Shown piece after piece: positions 47,110 to 56,684 of a stretch of DNA of 64,000 nt. The notes beneath the pieces were generated by a model. The model saw only the letters and a program-made list of their open reading frames with translations. It did not search any database and was not told the origin of the DNA. The DNA comes from Bifidobacterium saguinibicoloris (GTDB taxonomy: Bacteria; Actinomycetota; Actinomycetes; Actinomycetales; Bifidobacteriaceae): NCBI RefSeq assembly GCF_019331725.1, contig NZ_JAHBBF010000003.1, positions 171,373 through 235,372 on the forward strand, written 5' to 3'. Position 1 is the first letter of the stretch, and every line of letters starts with the position of its first letter. The translations under genes and the position numbers were made by a program.

Positions 47110-48546
47110 CTAGAGTTTCACCAAACCGGCGACCATCTGGTCGATGGCCTTGTTGGCGGCCCATTCGTTGCTGGCGTGGTTGACGATGACCGCGAAGATG
47201 AGCTCGCCGCCGCCGGTGCGCGAGACGTTGCCGACGAGCGAGCGCACGCCTGTGAGCGATCCGGTCTTCACGCGCACCAGACCGCGCACGGCGTCGTCGG
47301 CCACGCGGTTCTTCGCGGTGCCCACGAGACCGGGGATGGACAGTCCTTCGGACGCGGCGGCGGCCCCGCCGTCCGGGTCGGCGAGCTTGGCCTGCACGCC
47401 GATGAGCGTGGACACGGTGATGGTGGTGCCGGGGGCGAGGCCCGAGCAGCTGCTCAGGGTGAGCCCCTCGGTGGTGATGCCGTTGTCCTTGAGGACCTTG
47501 GCCACGGCCGCGGTGTCGCCGGCGATGGAGTTCTCCTGTCCGGTCTTCAGCGCGGTGAGGCGTCCGAACAGTTCGGCGAGCGTGTTGTCCGAATGGCGCA
47601 TCATGAACGCCATGATCTCGTTGAGGGGCGCGGAGCTCACGGCGGCGATGCGGTTGGAGTCCTCCTGCCCGCTGATGTCGGTGGAGTCGGTGACGGTGAT
47701 GCCCCGTTCGGAGAGCAGCGTCTTGAACGTGGCGGCGACGTCCTGCGCGGTGTGCTGGGAGAGCGCGGGGTATTCGGTGAACTGGTCCTTGTCCTGGGTC
47801 TCGAGTCCGGTCCAGTCGCGTCCGCCGTCGATGGCCATCGTGGAGATGGGCGTGTAGTAGCGGCCTTCGGGATTGTTGTCGACCATGTCGGGCGTGCGGT
47901 CCTCGCCGAAGAGCGTGTCGTCGGCGGCGAGCGCCACGGCGGTGATGCCCCGCTTCCCGAGCGCCTCGACGGTCCGGTCGGCGAGCGTGGCCAGCCCGGC
48001 CCGCCCGTTGATGTGGTCCGGGTCGCTCTGCCCGGCGCCGAGCAGCATGTCGCCGTGTCCTTTGAGCACGATGACGGGGGTGCCGTCGGTGTGGGTCAGG
48101 TGGACGGTGGTGTCGAGCGTCGAGCCCATGTCGAGGGTCGCGGCGGCCGCGTACGCGGTGAGTGATTTGGTGGTGGAGGCCGGTTCCCGCGGGGTGTCCG
48201 CCTCATGCTGCGCCACGATGGTGCCGTCCGTGGCGGCGATGACGGCCGAGTAGTCCGAGCCGACGCCTTCGGCCGTCCCCAACGCGTCGATGAGCGCCTG
48301 CGCCGCGGAGGCGTCGATGGGCTTGTCCTTCTCCGCGTCCCCGGCGATGGTCCCGGCCGCAATGGTGGAGGCCGGGTCGGCGTAGGTGCGGACGGTGGTC
48401 TGCCGGAGGGTGAGCGGTCCGGGAACGACGTCGGCGATGTCGCCGGCCGCGTACGCCACGCCCCCGGCGAGCGTCAACGCCACGGCCACGGCGCATGTGA
48501 TGACGCGATGTCCGACAGGTCTCCTGCCTCGTGCCCTGCGTGCCAC
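47110..48546 (-). CDS. dacB: D-alanyl-D-alanine carboxypeptidase (PBP4, peptidase S13)
   Basis: A periplasmic-side peptidoglycan carboxypeptidase/endopeptidase of 478 residues. A signal sequence or membrane anchor lies at about 14-35 (ITCAVAVALTLAGGVAYAAG). The active-site serine is in PASTTKSLTAYA (SxxK), the second motif is SDNTLAE (SxN) and the third VKTGSLTG (KTG). The best start is a GTG at 48546 (MARRARGRR). It heads the hpt-ftsH-folate run on the minus strand. Confidence 0.93.
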   Translation of the reverse strand: MARRARGRRPVGHRVITCAVAVALTLAGGVAYAAGDIADVVPGPLTLRQTTVRTYADPASTIAAGTIAGDAEKDKPIDASAAQALIDALGTAEGVGSDYSAVIAATDGTIVAQHEADTPREPASTTKSLTAYAAAATLDMGSTLDTTVHLTHTDGTPVIVLKGHGDMLLGAGQSDPDHINGRAGLATLADRTVEALGKRGITAVALAADDTLFGEDRTPDMVDNNPEGRYYTPISTMAIDGGRDWTGLETQDKDQFTEYPALSQHTAQDVAATFKTLLSERGITVTDSTDISGQEDSNRIAAVSSAPLNEIMAFMMRHSDNTLAELFGRLTALKTGQENSIAGDTAAVAKVLKDNGITTEGLTLSSCSGLAPGTTITVSTLIGVQAKLADPDGGAAAASEGLSIPGLVGTAKNRVADDAVRGLVRVKTGSLTGVRSLVGNVSRTGGGELIFAVIVNHASNEWAANKAIDQMVAGLVKL

Positions 48547-48588
48547 CTGGTTCCACCGTCCTTACCAGTCGATGTCCTGCTTCCATAT

Positions 48589-48614
48589 GGCCCGTGGCGG
48601 TTCGCCGACGGGCC
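48589..48614 (-). terminator. Terminator of the family-2 glycosyltransferase gene
   Basis: GGCCCGT (48589-48595) with ACGGGCC (48608-48614) and an inner GGCG/CGCC pairing, 52 bp after the stop at 48666. Confidence 0.55.
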
Positions 48615-48665
48615 CGTTGCCCCACCAGCGTACCGCCATGCCTTGAGACCGGCGCGGCCGTCCGG

Positions 48666-49889
48666 TCATCCCTTGTGGGCGATGGGCTTCCACTGGGCCT
48701 TGGAGAAGATGGCCTGGAAGGAGATCGGCACGTAGGAGAGGATGTAGATGGGGAAGGCGAGCACGTAGGCGAACAGCTCCTTGTTGGTGGCGCCGATCTG
48801 CTTGCGTTCGGCCACGATGGTCAACGCGGCCAGGCCCATCATGGCGACGATGGACAGCACGATGCCGTTGGCCCATCCGGTGAGCGAGCTCAGCTGGCTG
48901 CTCCAGGTGACGAATCCGAACGCGGCGAACAGGAGTCCCAGAAGGATGCGCGCCACGCCGAGCACGGTGAACGGGCAGAGCAGGAGCGTGAAGTCCACGG
49001 CGGAGAAGTCGCGTTCGCGGACGGCGCGGCGGATGAGCGCGGGGCCGTAGTACCGGAACACCTGCAGGAAGCCCTTGCTCCAGCGCAGGCGCTGCCGCCA
49101 GCTCTGCGCGAAGGTGACGGGCTGCTCGTCGTAGAGGATGGCGGTACCGCAGTAGCCGACGCGGTCGCCGTGGAGCACGGAGTCCATCGTGAACTCGAGG
49201 TCCTCGGTGAGCAGGTGGAACTTCCATCCCTTGTTGCGCTTCATGATCTCCTTGGAGAACATGAAGCCGGTGCCGCCCACGTGGCAGCTGGATCCGAACA
49301 GCATGCGCGAGTTGTTGAGGAACCTGGATTCGCGGATGAACCACAGCGCGGAGCCGGAGGACACCCAGTTGTCGTTGAGGTTCACGGAGTTGCGGTAGCT
49401 GGTGAGGATGCGGAAGCCCGATTGGAAGGCCTTGTTCATCTCCTCGAAGTAGTGCCTGTCGAGACGGTTGTCGGCGTCGAACACGAAGTAGGCGTCATAG
49501 TCGTCGGCGATGCCTTCGTCGATCATGTGGTCGAGCAGGTAGGTGAGCGCATAGCCCTTGCCGATGAGCTTGTCGTTGTGACGTTCCACCACGTGGCATC
49601 CCAGGTCGCGCACGACCTGGGCGGTGCGGTCGGTGCAGTTGTCGGCGACGAGCCAGATGTCGATGAGGTCGGACGGATAGGTCTGGTCGTGGATGCATCC
49701 GATGAGGTTGCCGATGACGTTCTCCTCGTTGCGCGCGGAGATGAGCACCGCGTACCTGCGGTCCATCGGCGCCTCGGGGAAACGCACCGGCTTGGAGAAC
49801 AGGGACATGAGCACGCAGGCGCCCTGGTAGATCATGCCGACGGCGCCGACCACGAACAGCAGCATGTCGAGTACGGTGAGCAGGACCAT
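48666..49889 (-). CDS. Membrane family-2 glycosyltransferase
   Basis: A 407-residue glycosyltransferase with one N-terminal helix and about three to four C-terminal helices. LISARNEENVIGNLI is the GT-A start; FDADN is the metal-binding DxD motif, TEDLEF carries the catalytic acid, and QRLRW is the Q-x-x-R-W motif of processive-type enzymes. It probably builds a cell-envelope polysaccharide or glycolipid. I chose the ATG at 49889, which overlaps the upstream stop by one base (TGATG) with GAGGTG ahead; a GTG nine bases earlier is possible. It is coupled to the AI-2E-family permease gene. Confidence 0.88.
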   Translation of the reverse strand: MVLLTVLDMLLFVVGAVGMIYQGACVLMSLFSKPVRFPEAPMDRRYAVLISARNEENVIGNLIGCIHDQTYPSDLIDIWLVADNCTDRTAQVVRDLGCHVVERHNDKLIGKGYALTYLLDHMIDEGIADDYDAYFVFDADNRLDRHYFEEMNKAFQSGFRILTSYRNSVNLNDNWVSSGSALWFIRESRFLNNSRMLFGSSCHVGGTGFMFSKEIMKRNKGWKFHLLTEDLEFTMDSVLHGDRVGYCGTAILYDEQPVTFAQSWRQRLRWSKGFLQVFRYYGPALIRRAVRERDFSAVDFTLLLCPFTVLGVARILLGLLFAAFGFVTWSSQLSSLTGWANGIVLSIVAMMGLAALTIVAERKQIGATNKELFAYVLAFPIYILSYVPISFQAIFSKAQWKPIAHKG

Positions 49890-51451
49890 CAGTGCCACCT
49901 CGCACGGGGGTTGTCGTCCGTCGCGGCATCGGACGGAACGTCGGAGGAATCGGACGAAGCCGCGTCATCGGACGGGACGGAACCGTCGGACGACGCGTCG
50001 TCGTCGGACGGACCGTCGTCGCCCACACCCTTGAGACCGGACGCGGCGCGACGGGACAGCACGCCCTTCGGAATGGCGACGGTGGCGGAATCGTCGCCCT
50101 CGCCCTCCCCCGCCTCGTCGGACGGAATGGCGTAGATCGCCTCCTGGAGACGGCGGATCTCGTCGTTCATCGGCACGCGGCTGGTGGAGCCCTTGGCCGC
50201 ACGCGGCATATGGTCGCCGATCGGATGGAGCACATGCTCGTTGAACGCCTCGGACGCCTCGACCACCTTCGACTTGCGTTCCGTCACCGGATCGTTCATC
50301 AACGGCGAATCGACGAGCTCGTACCGACGCGTGTACACGCGGAAGATCACCTGCAGCGAGGCCGTCACCGGCAGCGCGAGGAACGCGCCCAACGCGCCGA
50401 ACACGGAGCCGAACGCCAGCACGGCAAGGAACGCCACGGCCTCGTTGATGTCCATCGTGCGGCGGGAGATGATCGGCGAGAGCAGCAGGTTCTCGATCTG
50501 CTGGTACACGATGATGAACACGAGCACCGCCACCGCATACGTCCACCCGCGGTTGCCCCACGCGAACACCACCGGCAGCGCGCCGCCGATGTACGTGCCC
50601 ACCGTCGGGATGAACTGGGAGACCACGCCGCAGAACAGGGCGAGCGGCAGCCAGTACGGCACGTTGAGCACCTCGAGGAAGATGGCCGTGCAGGCGGCGT
50701 TGATCATCGCGAGGATCGAACGGGAGAACAGGAACGAGGAGATCTGGTCCTGCGCCACCGTCCACACCAGTAGGAAGCGCTTCTGCATGCCCGGCGCCAT
50801 CCACTGGCAGAAGGAGCGGCGGAGCTTCGGGCCGGCCGCGGAGATGTAGTAGGTGGTCATCACCACGGTGAGCAGCTGGAGCAGGAAGGAGAACAGCCCG
50901 CCCACCGTGCTGATCGCCGTGCCGGCGAAGTCGCTCACCCACGAGCTCTGGATGTTCTTGAGCAGATCGGACTTCATGAGCTCGGAGCCGAGATTGTCCA
51001 TGTCGGGGATGTCCACCGAGAACTGGTCCACCACGAACGTCCTGATCTGCTCGTAGGTGGCGGGGATGCCGTAGATCATGGCGATCATCTGCTGGAGGAA
51101 CATGCTGCCGAACAGGGAGAGCAGCACGCCGATGACGACCGCCACCGTCAACAGGCCGGCCAGCGAGGCGAAGCTGCGCTTCCAGCCGTGGCGGACCAGC
51201 GCCACGACCATCGGCTCGATGGCGAGCGCCAGGAAGAAGGAGATGATGATGTCGAGCACCAGATAGTCGATCTTGCCCCACGAGCGCCAGCAGAAGGCGA
51301 AGACGATGATGGCGATGGCCACGTAGAGCAACGCGCGGCTGAACCATTCCGGAGGTTTGCGCGGATCGCCCTTCGAGGGGAAGAGGGTGCCGAAATCCCA
51401 ACGCTGTTCGGCGTCCTCGGCTGCGGTATGCTCACGCACGCTTTGATTCAT
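49889..51451 (-). CDS. AI-2E family (PerM-like) membrane permease
   Basis: A membrane protein of 520 residues with about seven to eight helices and the family segment QFIPTVGTYIGGALPVVFAW followed by VYQQIENLLLSPIISRRTM. Members transport varied solutes; the name does not prove autoinducer-2 transport. A long hydrophilic C-terminus (about 420-520) is rich in Asp and Ser (SDDDASSDGSVPSDD) and may be intrinsically disordered. The ATG at 51451 has GGGGAG just ahead. Confidence 0.85.
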   Translation of the reverse strand: MNQSVREHTAAEDAEQRWDFGTLFPSKGDPRKPPEWFSRALLYVAIAIIVFAFCWRSWGKIDYLVLDIIISFFLALAIEPMVVALVRHGWKRSFASLAGLLTVAVVIGVLLSLFGSMFLQQMIAMIYGIPATYEQIRTFVVDQFSVDIPDMDNLGSELMKSDLLKNIQSSWVSDFAGTAISTVGGLFSFLLQLLTVVMTTYYISAAGPKLRRSFCQWMAPGMQKRFLLVWTVAQDQISSFLFSRSILAMINAACTAIFLEVLNVPYWLPLALFCGVVSQFIPTVGTYIGGALPVVFAWGNRGWTYAVAVLVFIIVYQQIENLLLSPIISRRTMDINEAVAFLAVLAFGSVFGALGAFLALPVTASLQVIFRVYTRRYELVDSPLMNDPVTERKSKVVEASEAFNEHVLHPIGDHMPRAAKGSTSRVPMNDEIRRLQEAIYAIPSDEAGEGEGDDSATVAIPKGVLSRRAASGLKGVGDDGPSDDDASSDGSVPSDDAASSDSSDVPSDAATDDNPRARWH

Positions 51452-51560
51452 GGCTCCCCATTGTAGCGACCGGGGCGATGGCCACGGAAAGTTCTCCTGC
51501 TGTTCGCTTTCAGGGCGCGCCACGGCCGTGTCCGCATCACCCCGTGTACGCCGACAGCAT

Positions 51561-51574
51561 TATTCTTGGACATC
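51561..51574 (+). promoter_or_regulatory. Possible leaderless promoter
   Basis: TATTCT (51561-51566) lies eight bases before the ATG at 51575 and there is no ribosome-binding site, the arrangement expected of a leaderless transcript. Confidence 0.4.
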
Positions 51575-52498
51575 ATGTTGAACGTCTCGATCGTCATCCC
51601 GGCCTGGAACGAGGCCGAACGCATCGCCGACTGCCTGCTCAACACCATCCGGCAGACCGTGATGCCCTACGAAATCCTGGTCGTCGACAACCGGTCCACG
51701 GACAACACGTGCGCCATCGTCGAACGGTTCATGAAGGAGCATCCGGAGGCGCCCGTCAAGCTGCTGCACCAGGACGCCGAACAGGGCCTCATCCCCACGC
51801 GCGACTACGGCCTGAACCATGCCACCGGCGACGTGCTGGGCCGCTTCGACGCGGACTGCATGATCAAGCCCGACTGGGTGGAGGTCGTCTCCGGCATCTT
51901 CACCGAGGACCCGGAGGCGATGGGCGCCACCGGTCCGGTGATGTACTACGACATGCCGTCGCGTCACTTCGGCCTCAAGAGCGACAACTCGCTGCGCAGG
52001 CGCATCTACCGCGCGGACGGCGGCCAGCCGCTGCTGTTCGGCTCGAACATGGCGCTGCGCGCCTCCGCCTGGCATGCGATCGCCGGCGAGGTGTGCCGGG
52101 ACAAGGCCGACGTGATGCACGAGGACATCGACATCTCCCTGCACCTCATGGGCAAGGGGCTCAAGACCGTGTACTCGCCGCGCATGATCGCCGGCATGAG
52201 CGCGCGTCGCATGGACACGTCGCTCTCCTCGTTCCGCAACTACATGAAGCGGTTCCGCAACACGTTCGACGCCCACCCGCAGCATTGGCGCAAGCACAAG
52301 CCGGAGATCCTGTTCACCGCCATGTACCCGGTGATGCACCTGTTCTACCCCGTGTGGCAGAAGGTGCTCAACACGGCGGACATCAACCCGGCCGAGGCGG
52401 CGTGGATCAACGAGCAGATGGAGCTCGCGGAGAAGGAGGGGCACGAGCTCTACGACGAGACGCCCACCGACGAGACCTACGACGAGAAGCACGAGTGA
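51575..52498 (+). CDS. Family-2 glycosyltransferase
   Basis: A soluble 307-residue GT-A enzyme. VSIVIPAWNEAERIADCLL is the nucleotide-sugar binding start, VVDNRSTDNT and GRFDADCMI (DxD) follow, and HEDIDISLHLMGKG holds the catalytic acid region. The C-terminus is acidic (ETPTDETYDEKHE) with no membrane segment. It is divergent from the AI-2E permease gene. A TTG nine bases upstream is an alternative start. Its acceptor is unknown. Confidence 0.85.
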   Translation: MLNVSIVIPAWNEAERIADCLLNTIRQTVMPYEILVVDNRSTDNTCAIVERFMKEHPEAPVKLLHQDAEQGLIPTRDYGLNHATGDVLGRFDADCMIKPDWVEVVSGIFTEDPEAMGATGPVMYYDMPSRHFGLKSDNSLRRRIYRADGGQPLLFGSNMALRASAWHAIAGEVCRDKADVMHEDIDISLHLMGKGLKTVYSPRMIAGMSARRMDTSLSSFRNYMKRFRNTFDAHPQHWRKHKPEILFTAMYPVMHLFYPVWQKVLNTADINPAEAAWINEQMELAEKEGHELYDETPTDETYDEKHE

Positions 52499-52530
52499 CT
52501 TTGGGTCCGTCCGGGACGTCCGGGACGTCC

Positions 52531-52565
52531 GGTTCACGATCGCCATACCTGTGGAACCGTGAACC
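52531..52565 (+). terminator. Hairpin after the glycosyltransferase
   Basis: GGTTCACG (52531-52538) pairs with CGTGAACC (52558-52565), 33 bp after the stop codon. Confidence 0.5.
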
Positions 52566-52590
52566 GGCCCCCTGTGCGACCGAACACGAC

Positions 52591-52627
52591 AAAGCCCGGA
52601 ATCAGGCCGAAGCCGATTCCGGGCTTT
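52591..52627. terminator. Bidirectional terminator
   Basis: AAAGCCCGGAATC (52591-52603) and its exact complement (52615-52627), with A/T tails on both sides; serves the converging genes. Confidence 0.8.
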
Positions 52628-52647
52628 GTTCGTTCCTGTTCGTTGCT

Positions 52648-52682
52648 GGTTCCCGATTCCCCGGAAGAGGAAATCGGGAACC
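52648..52682 (-). terminator. Hairpin after fucO
   Basis: GGTTCCCGATT (52648-52658) pairs with AATCGGGAACC (52672-52682), ten bases after the fucO stop. Confidence 0.6.
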
Positions 52683-52691
52683 AGCCTCACA

Positions 52692-53843
52692 TCACATCAG
52701 GGACTTGTAGATGGCGAGGATGTCCTCCTCGGTGGCCTTGCGCGGGTTGCCCGGCGTGCACACGTCGTTGAACGCGTCGTGGGCCAGCGGCTCGAGGTCG
52801 GCCTCGGTGGCGCCGACCTCGGAGATCGTGGTCGGGTTCTTCAGGTCCACGGTGAGCTTGTGGACGGCCTGCACGGCCTCCTCGCGCACCTTCTCCAGAT
52901 CGCCGGTGTAGGCGTCCTCGACGCCGAACGCGTCCGCGATGTCGCGGTACTTCTCGCCGGTGTAGTCCTTGTTGTACTCCATGACCGGGGCCAGCAGGAT
53001 GCCGTTGGCCACGCCGTGCGCCACGCCGAGGCGGCCGCCCAACGGGTGGGCCATGCCGTGCACCAGGCCGAGGCCCACATTGGAGTAGGCCATGCCGGTG
53101 ATGTAGGAGGCGTACGCCATCTGCTCGCCGGCCGGCACGTCGCCGTCGGCGCTCTTGGCGAGGTTCTTGGCGATCATGCGGATGGTCTGCATGGACAGGC
53201 AGTCGGACAGGCTCCAGGCGCCCGGGGTGATGTAGCCCTCGATGGCGTGGGTCAGGGCGTCGAGGCCGGTGGCGACCTTGAGGCCGCGCGGCATGGAGTC
53301 GGTCAGGTCCGGGTCGACGAACGCGACGATTGGGATGTCGTGCGGGTCGACGGCCACGAACTTACGCTTGTTGGCGGTGTCCGTGATCACGTAGTTGATG
53401 GTGGTCTCGGAGGCGGTGCCGGCGGTGGTCGGCACGCCGAAGATCGGGACGGACGGGTTCTTGGTGTCCGCCACGCCCTCGAGGGACAGCACGTCGGAGA
53501 ACTCCGGGTTGGCGGTGATGATGCCGATGCCCTTGCAAGTGTCCTGCGGGGAGCCGCCGCCCAGACCGATGAGGAAGTCGGCGCCGGAGGCGGCGAACTT
53601 CTCGACGCCGTCCTTGATGCACTCGACCGGCGGGTTCGGCTTGACGTTGGAGAACACCTCGTACGGCAGGCCGGCCTCGTCGAGGACCTTGGTGACCTTC
53701 TCGGCGGTGCCGGTCTCGAGCAGGACCGGATCGGTGACGATGAACGCCTTCGTGAAGCCGTGCTGCTTGGCGACGGCCGGAATCTCCTTGATCGCGCCGC
53801 GTCCGAAGTAGGCGGTCTGGTTGAAGATCATGCGATAGACCAT
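52692..53843 (-). CDS. fucO: Lactaldehyde reductase / 1,2-propanediol oxidoreductase (Fe-dependent ADH)
   Basis: Reduces L-lactaldehyde to 1,2-propanediol with NADH, the end step of fucose and rhamnose fermentation. It is 383 residues, iron-containing group III alcohol dehydrogenase. GLGGGSPQD binds NAD; PTTAGTASETT is conserved; iron ligands are expected in LDALTHAIEGY and GLVHGMAHPLGGRLGVAHG. AAAGGAGAG precedes the ATG. Rhamnose released from the pectin locus would be a plausible source of lactaldehyde, but no rhamnose genes are in the window. Confidence 0.92.
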   Translation of the reverse strand: MVYRMIFNQTAYFGRGAIKEIPAVAKQHGFTKAFIVTDPVLLETGTAEKVTKVLDEAGLPYEVFSNVKPNPPVECIKDGVEKFAASGADFLIGLGGGSPQDTCKGIGIITANPEFSDVLSLEGVADTKNPSVPIFGVPTTAGTASETTINYVITDTANKRKFVAVDPHDIPIVAFVDPDLTDSMPRGLKVATGLDALTHAIEGYITPGAWSLSDCLSMQTIRMIAKNLAKSADGDVPAGEQMAYASYITGMAYSNVGLGLVHGMAHPLGGRLGVAHGVANGILLAPVMEYNKDYTGEKYRDIADAFGVEDAYTGDLEKVREEAVQAVHKLTVDLKNPTTISEVGATEADLEPLAHDAFNDVCTPGNPRKATEEDILAIYKSLM

Positions 53844-54220
53844 GAGGCTCTCCTTTAAGCTATGTCCATTGTGTTCACTGCGGGCCGGTACATCGCTGCA
53901 CCGCCCGACAGCCTCTTAGTGTACTCGCGGCTGCGGGCGTCGCCGGCATCCCGCCGGAGAATTTCCCGGGAATTCCCTGAGACGGTGTCGCGGCGACGCC
54001 CCGTTCCGGCCGCCGTCCTTGCCGAAACCGCGGAAATCGGCGCTAAACCGCGGCACGCCGGCGATGTCAACGAAACCATCATCACGCGGCCATACTCCAC
54101 AGCGCACGGCGTTTCCTCCAAAAAGCCCGGGACTAGGATATGCCTCGAAACGGGGTTTCATACGGACCGTGCGGCGGTTCCATGCACGGTGATGACAAGA
54201 ACACGGATGGAGGCAGTGAC
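53844..54220. promoter_or_regulatory. Divergent intergenic region, fucO / cfa
   Basis: 377 bp without a credible gene. It should contain both promoters. Overlapping short palindromes TTCCCGGGAA and GGGAATTCCC occur around 53962-53977; nothing else stands out. Confidence 0.4.
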
Positions 54221-55525
54221 ATGGCGAATGGAAAATCGATGACGGTCGGGGAGATGGTGGGCCTGTTCCTCAAGGACGACGCGCCCGTGCGGGTGGACGC
54301 GTTCGACGGCTCGCATTTCGGTTCGGCGGACGCCGCGCTCAAGGTCCGCATCACCAGCCCGAACTGCATGTACCAGCTGCTCGCCCATCCGAACGAGATC
54401 GGAGTGGTGCGCGCCTATGTGCTGGGCGACTTCGACGTGGACGGCATCGACTACGCCGACCCGTATCCGGCGATGCGCGCGATGGTGTCGATGGCGAAGT
54501 ACGTCAAGCCGTTCACGCCGGTCTCGCTGGCCCGCGTCTCGGCGGGCATCCTCAGCCACGGGTTCCGCAGGCCGCCGGTGCCGGCCACCGAGGGGCCGAG
54601 CAAGTTCGCGCGCATCAAGGAGGGGCTGCTCCCACACACCGAGAAGGCGGACTCCGAGACGGTGAGCTTCCACTACGACATGTCCAACGAGTTCTACGCC
54701 GACTTCCTCGGCCCATCGATGACCTACACCTGCGCGGTGTTCGAGAACGAGGATATGAGCCTCGAGGACGCTCAGGCCAACAAGCTGCGCCTCATCCTCG
54801 ACAAGCTGGGTCTTGAGCCCGGGCAGCGCCTGCTCGACATCGGCTGCGGATGGGGTTCGATGGTCATCGCCGCCGCGCGTCGCGGCATCAAGGCGTTGGG
54901 CGTCACGCTCTCCAAGGAGCAGGCGGCGTACGCGAACGAGTGGATCGCCCGCGAAGGACTGCAGGATCTGGCCGAGGTGCGCGTGCAGGACTACCGCGAG
55001 GTGCCGGAGCGCGACTTCGACGGCATCAGCTCGATCGGCATGATGGAGCATGTGGGCGTGAAGAACTACCAGAGCTACTTCGAGGAGATGTACAAGCTGC
55101 TGAAGCCGATGGGACGTCTCCTCAACCACCAGATCACCATCAGCCACGACAAGCCGGACGGCAAGCCCGGCACCGACGAGTTTCTGGACCGCTACATCTT
55201 CCCGGACGGCGATCTCGGCGCGCCCGGCTTCATCGAATCCTGCATCCACGACGCCGGCTTCAACGTGGTGCATCAGGAGAACCTGCGCCAGCATTACGCG
55301 CTGACGCTGCATCATTGGAACCATAACCTGTCCGAGCATTGGGACGACGCGGTGAAACAGGTCGGATTCGAACGTGCGAAGGTGTGGGGCCTGTACATGG
55401 CCGCGTGCGCGCTCAACTTCGAGCTCGACGGCATCCAGATCCACCAGTTCCTCGCCGTCCGTCCGGACCGTGTGGGACATCCGGACGGCAAGTGGTATCC
55501 GCTGCGCCCGTGGTGGAGGGCGTGA
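54221..55525 (+). CDS. cfa: Cyclopropane-fatty-acyl-phospholipid synthase family methyltransferase
   Basis: Uses SAM to add a methylene group across double bonds of membrane lipid acyl chains. It is 434 residues. SAM site LLDIGCGWGSMVIAAARRG; SFHYDMSNEFYADFLGPSMTY and the MMEHVGVKNYQSYFEEM segment are typical of the family, as is HHWNHNLSEHWD near the C-terminus. The ATG at 54221 has GGAGG eight bases ahead; an upstream in-frame start lacks this. It is monocistronic with a strong terminator. Confidence 0.94.
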   Translation: MANGKSMTVGEMVGLFLKDDAPVRVDAFDGSHFGSADAALKVRITSPNCMYQLLAHPNEIGVVRAYVLGDFDVDGIDYADPYPAMRAMVSMAKYVKPFTPVSLARVSAGILSHGFRRPPVPATEGPSKFARIKEGLLPHTEKADSETVSFHYDMSNEFYADFLGPSMTYTCAVFENEDMSLEDAQANKLRLILDKLGLEPGQRLLDIGCGWGSMVIAAARRGIKALGVTLSKEQAAYANEWIAREGLQDLAEVRVQDYREVPERDFDGISSIGMMEHVGVKNYQSYFEEMYKLLKPMGRLLNHQITISHDKPDGKPGTDEFLDRYIFPDGDLGAPGFIESCIHDAGFNVVHQENLRQHYALTLHHWNHNLSEHWDDAVKQVGFERAKVWGLYMAACALNFELDGIQIHQFLAVRPDRVGHPDGKWYPLRPWWRA

Positions 55526-55560
55526 GCCGTCCGGCACGGCACGTCGGGTGACGAACCGAT

Positions 55561-55604
55561 GACGACGCCCGCCGCGGTCTTTCGGGACCGCGGCGGGCGT
55601 CGTC
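55561..55604. terminator. Bidirectional terminator after cfa
   Basis: Perfect 19-bp arms (55561-55579 and 55586-55604) with a TTTCGG loop, between converging genes. Confidence 0.85.
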
Positions 55605-55638
55605 GCATACGGGCCATATTGGGCCGTATTCAGGACCG

Positions 55639-56079
55639 TCAGAACTGGATGTAGTCGATCTCCTCGTGCTCCCCCGTCTCCAGCCACTTCGCCAGATCCT
55701 CGGGCCCGGAGAACACCATCGTCACGGCCTGGGCCACCATGAGGTTCACCCGGTCCATGGGGGTGAGCCCCTCCCGGTAGCCGTACACGGGTTTGCCCTG
55801 CGCGTACGCGTATCCGATCTCGAACATGGTGCCGGCGTCCTCGTCCATGAGGTTCGCGATGACGGCCTTCGAGGCGTTGATGCCGGCGATGTCGTCGCGG
55901 AAGCATCCGTCCGGGCCGACGTCCTCGATCTGGCTGACGAACCGCGGTTTGAACAGCGTCTTGCCGTGGTCCTCCAAGGTGCGTTCCAGCCGTTCCATGC
56001 TGTCCGACTGTTCCGGGTCGAAGAACGGCCCGGCCACGTAGTAGTCGTATGTCCTGTCTGTTTCGTTCACGTCCACCAT
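55639..56079 (-). CDS. Nucleoside 2-deoxyribosyltransferase-like protein
   Basis: A 146-residue protein with the nucleoside 2-deoxyribosyltransferase fold pattern: YYVAGPFFDPEQSDSMERLE near the N-terminus, an internal DDIAGINASKAVIANLMDEDAGTMFEIGYAYAQGKPVYGY where the D-x-G-T-x-x-E-x-G element would hold the catalytic Glu. Such enzymes swap bases between deoxynucleosides in salvage. No ribosome-binding site precedes the ATG at 56079, so the start is tentative. Confidence 0.8.
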   Translation of the reverse strand: MVDVNETDRTYDYYVAGPFFDPEQSDSMERLERTLEDHGKTLFKPRFVSQIEDVGPDGCFRDDIAGINASKAVIANLMDEDAGTMFEIGYAYAQGKPVYGYREGLTPMDRVNLMVAQAVTMVFSGPEDLAKWLETGEHEEIDYIQF

Positions 56080-56684
56080 TGAACACACGCCGTGCGCGAT
56101 CACGTTCCACTCAGTCACGTTTCGGACATCCGGCCGCATAATGGTCACTATGTGAAATCCGGCGCCTGTCGACCCGCCTCCATTGGCGAAACGGCTCGTC
56201 ACGATCCGGCCATACCGCGTCGCGGAACGGCTCCCCCGCGAAACAACTCGTCAGGAATCAACCGACCTACTTCGCGGAAGCACCCCTCAGCGAAGCAACC
56301 CGCCACAACCCGGCCAACTCGCATCGCCCACACCCCTCTTCACGAACCGATTCCGTAGCACATCACCAAACCACCTCGCCGATATGGCCCCGGAACTCGG
56401 GAACGGCCCTGTTGCATCCCTCCGGCCCACCGGGTCTTGGTCCGGAACGGCGATACCCACACGAATCGGGTTCCGGGCTCATATGTTGCGGCCCTGGAAC
56501 AGGGAAACTGCATCACCGCGCGTTCCGGCCCACCACACGCCGGCCCGGAACATACACACATCCCGGATTCCTGCTCCGGGGCCACGGCACCGTTCCAGGC
56601 ACCGCTTTGCCAGTGAATGTGCGGGACGAACGTGTGAATAACCCCAGAGTTGGAGGTGGGCCAGACCGCGGCGGCGAATATGCG
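56080..56684. other. 605-bp stretch without a recognised gene
   Basis: The open frames here have no recognisable family, no good start sites and unusual composition (rich in Arg, Pro and His). Some short direct and inverted repeats of GGAAC/GTTCC type occur, but no clear structure. It probably holds the promoter of the 56079 gene and otherwise decayed or spacer DNA. Confidence 0.4.

Noticed and set aside
49889..51451. Autoinducer-2 exporter
   Set aside because: The AI-2E family name does not establish the substrate; most members with this pattern are of unknown or other function.
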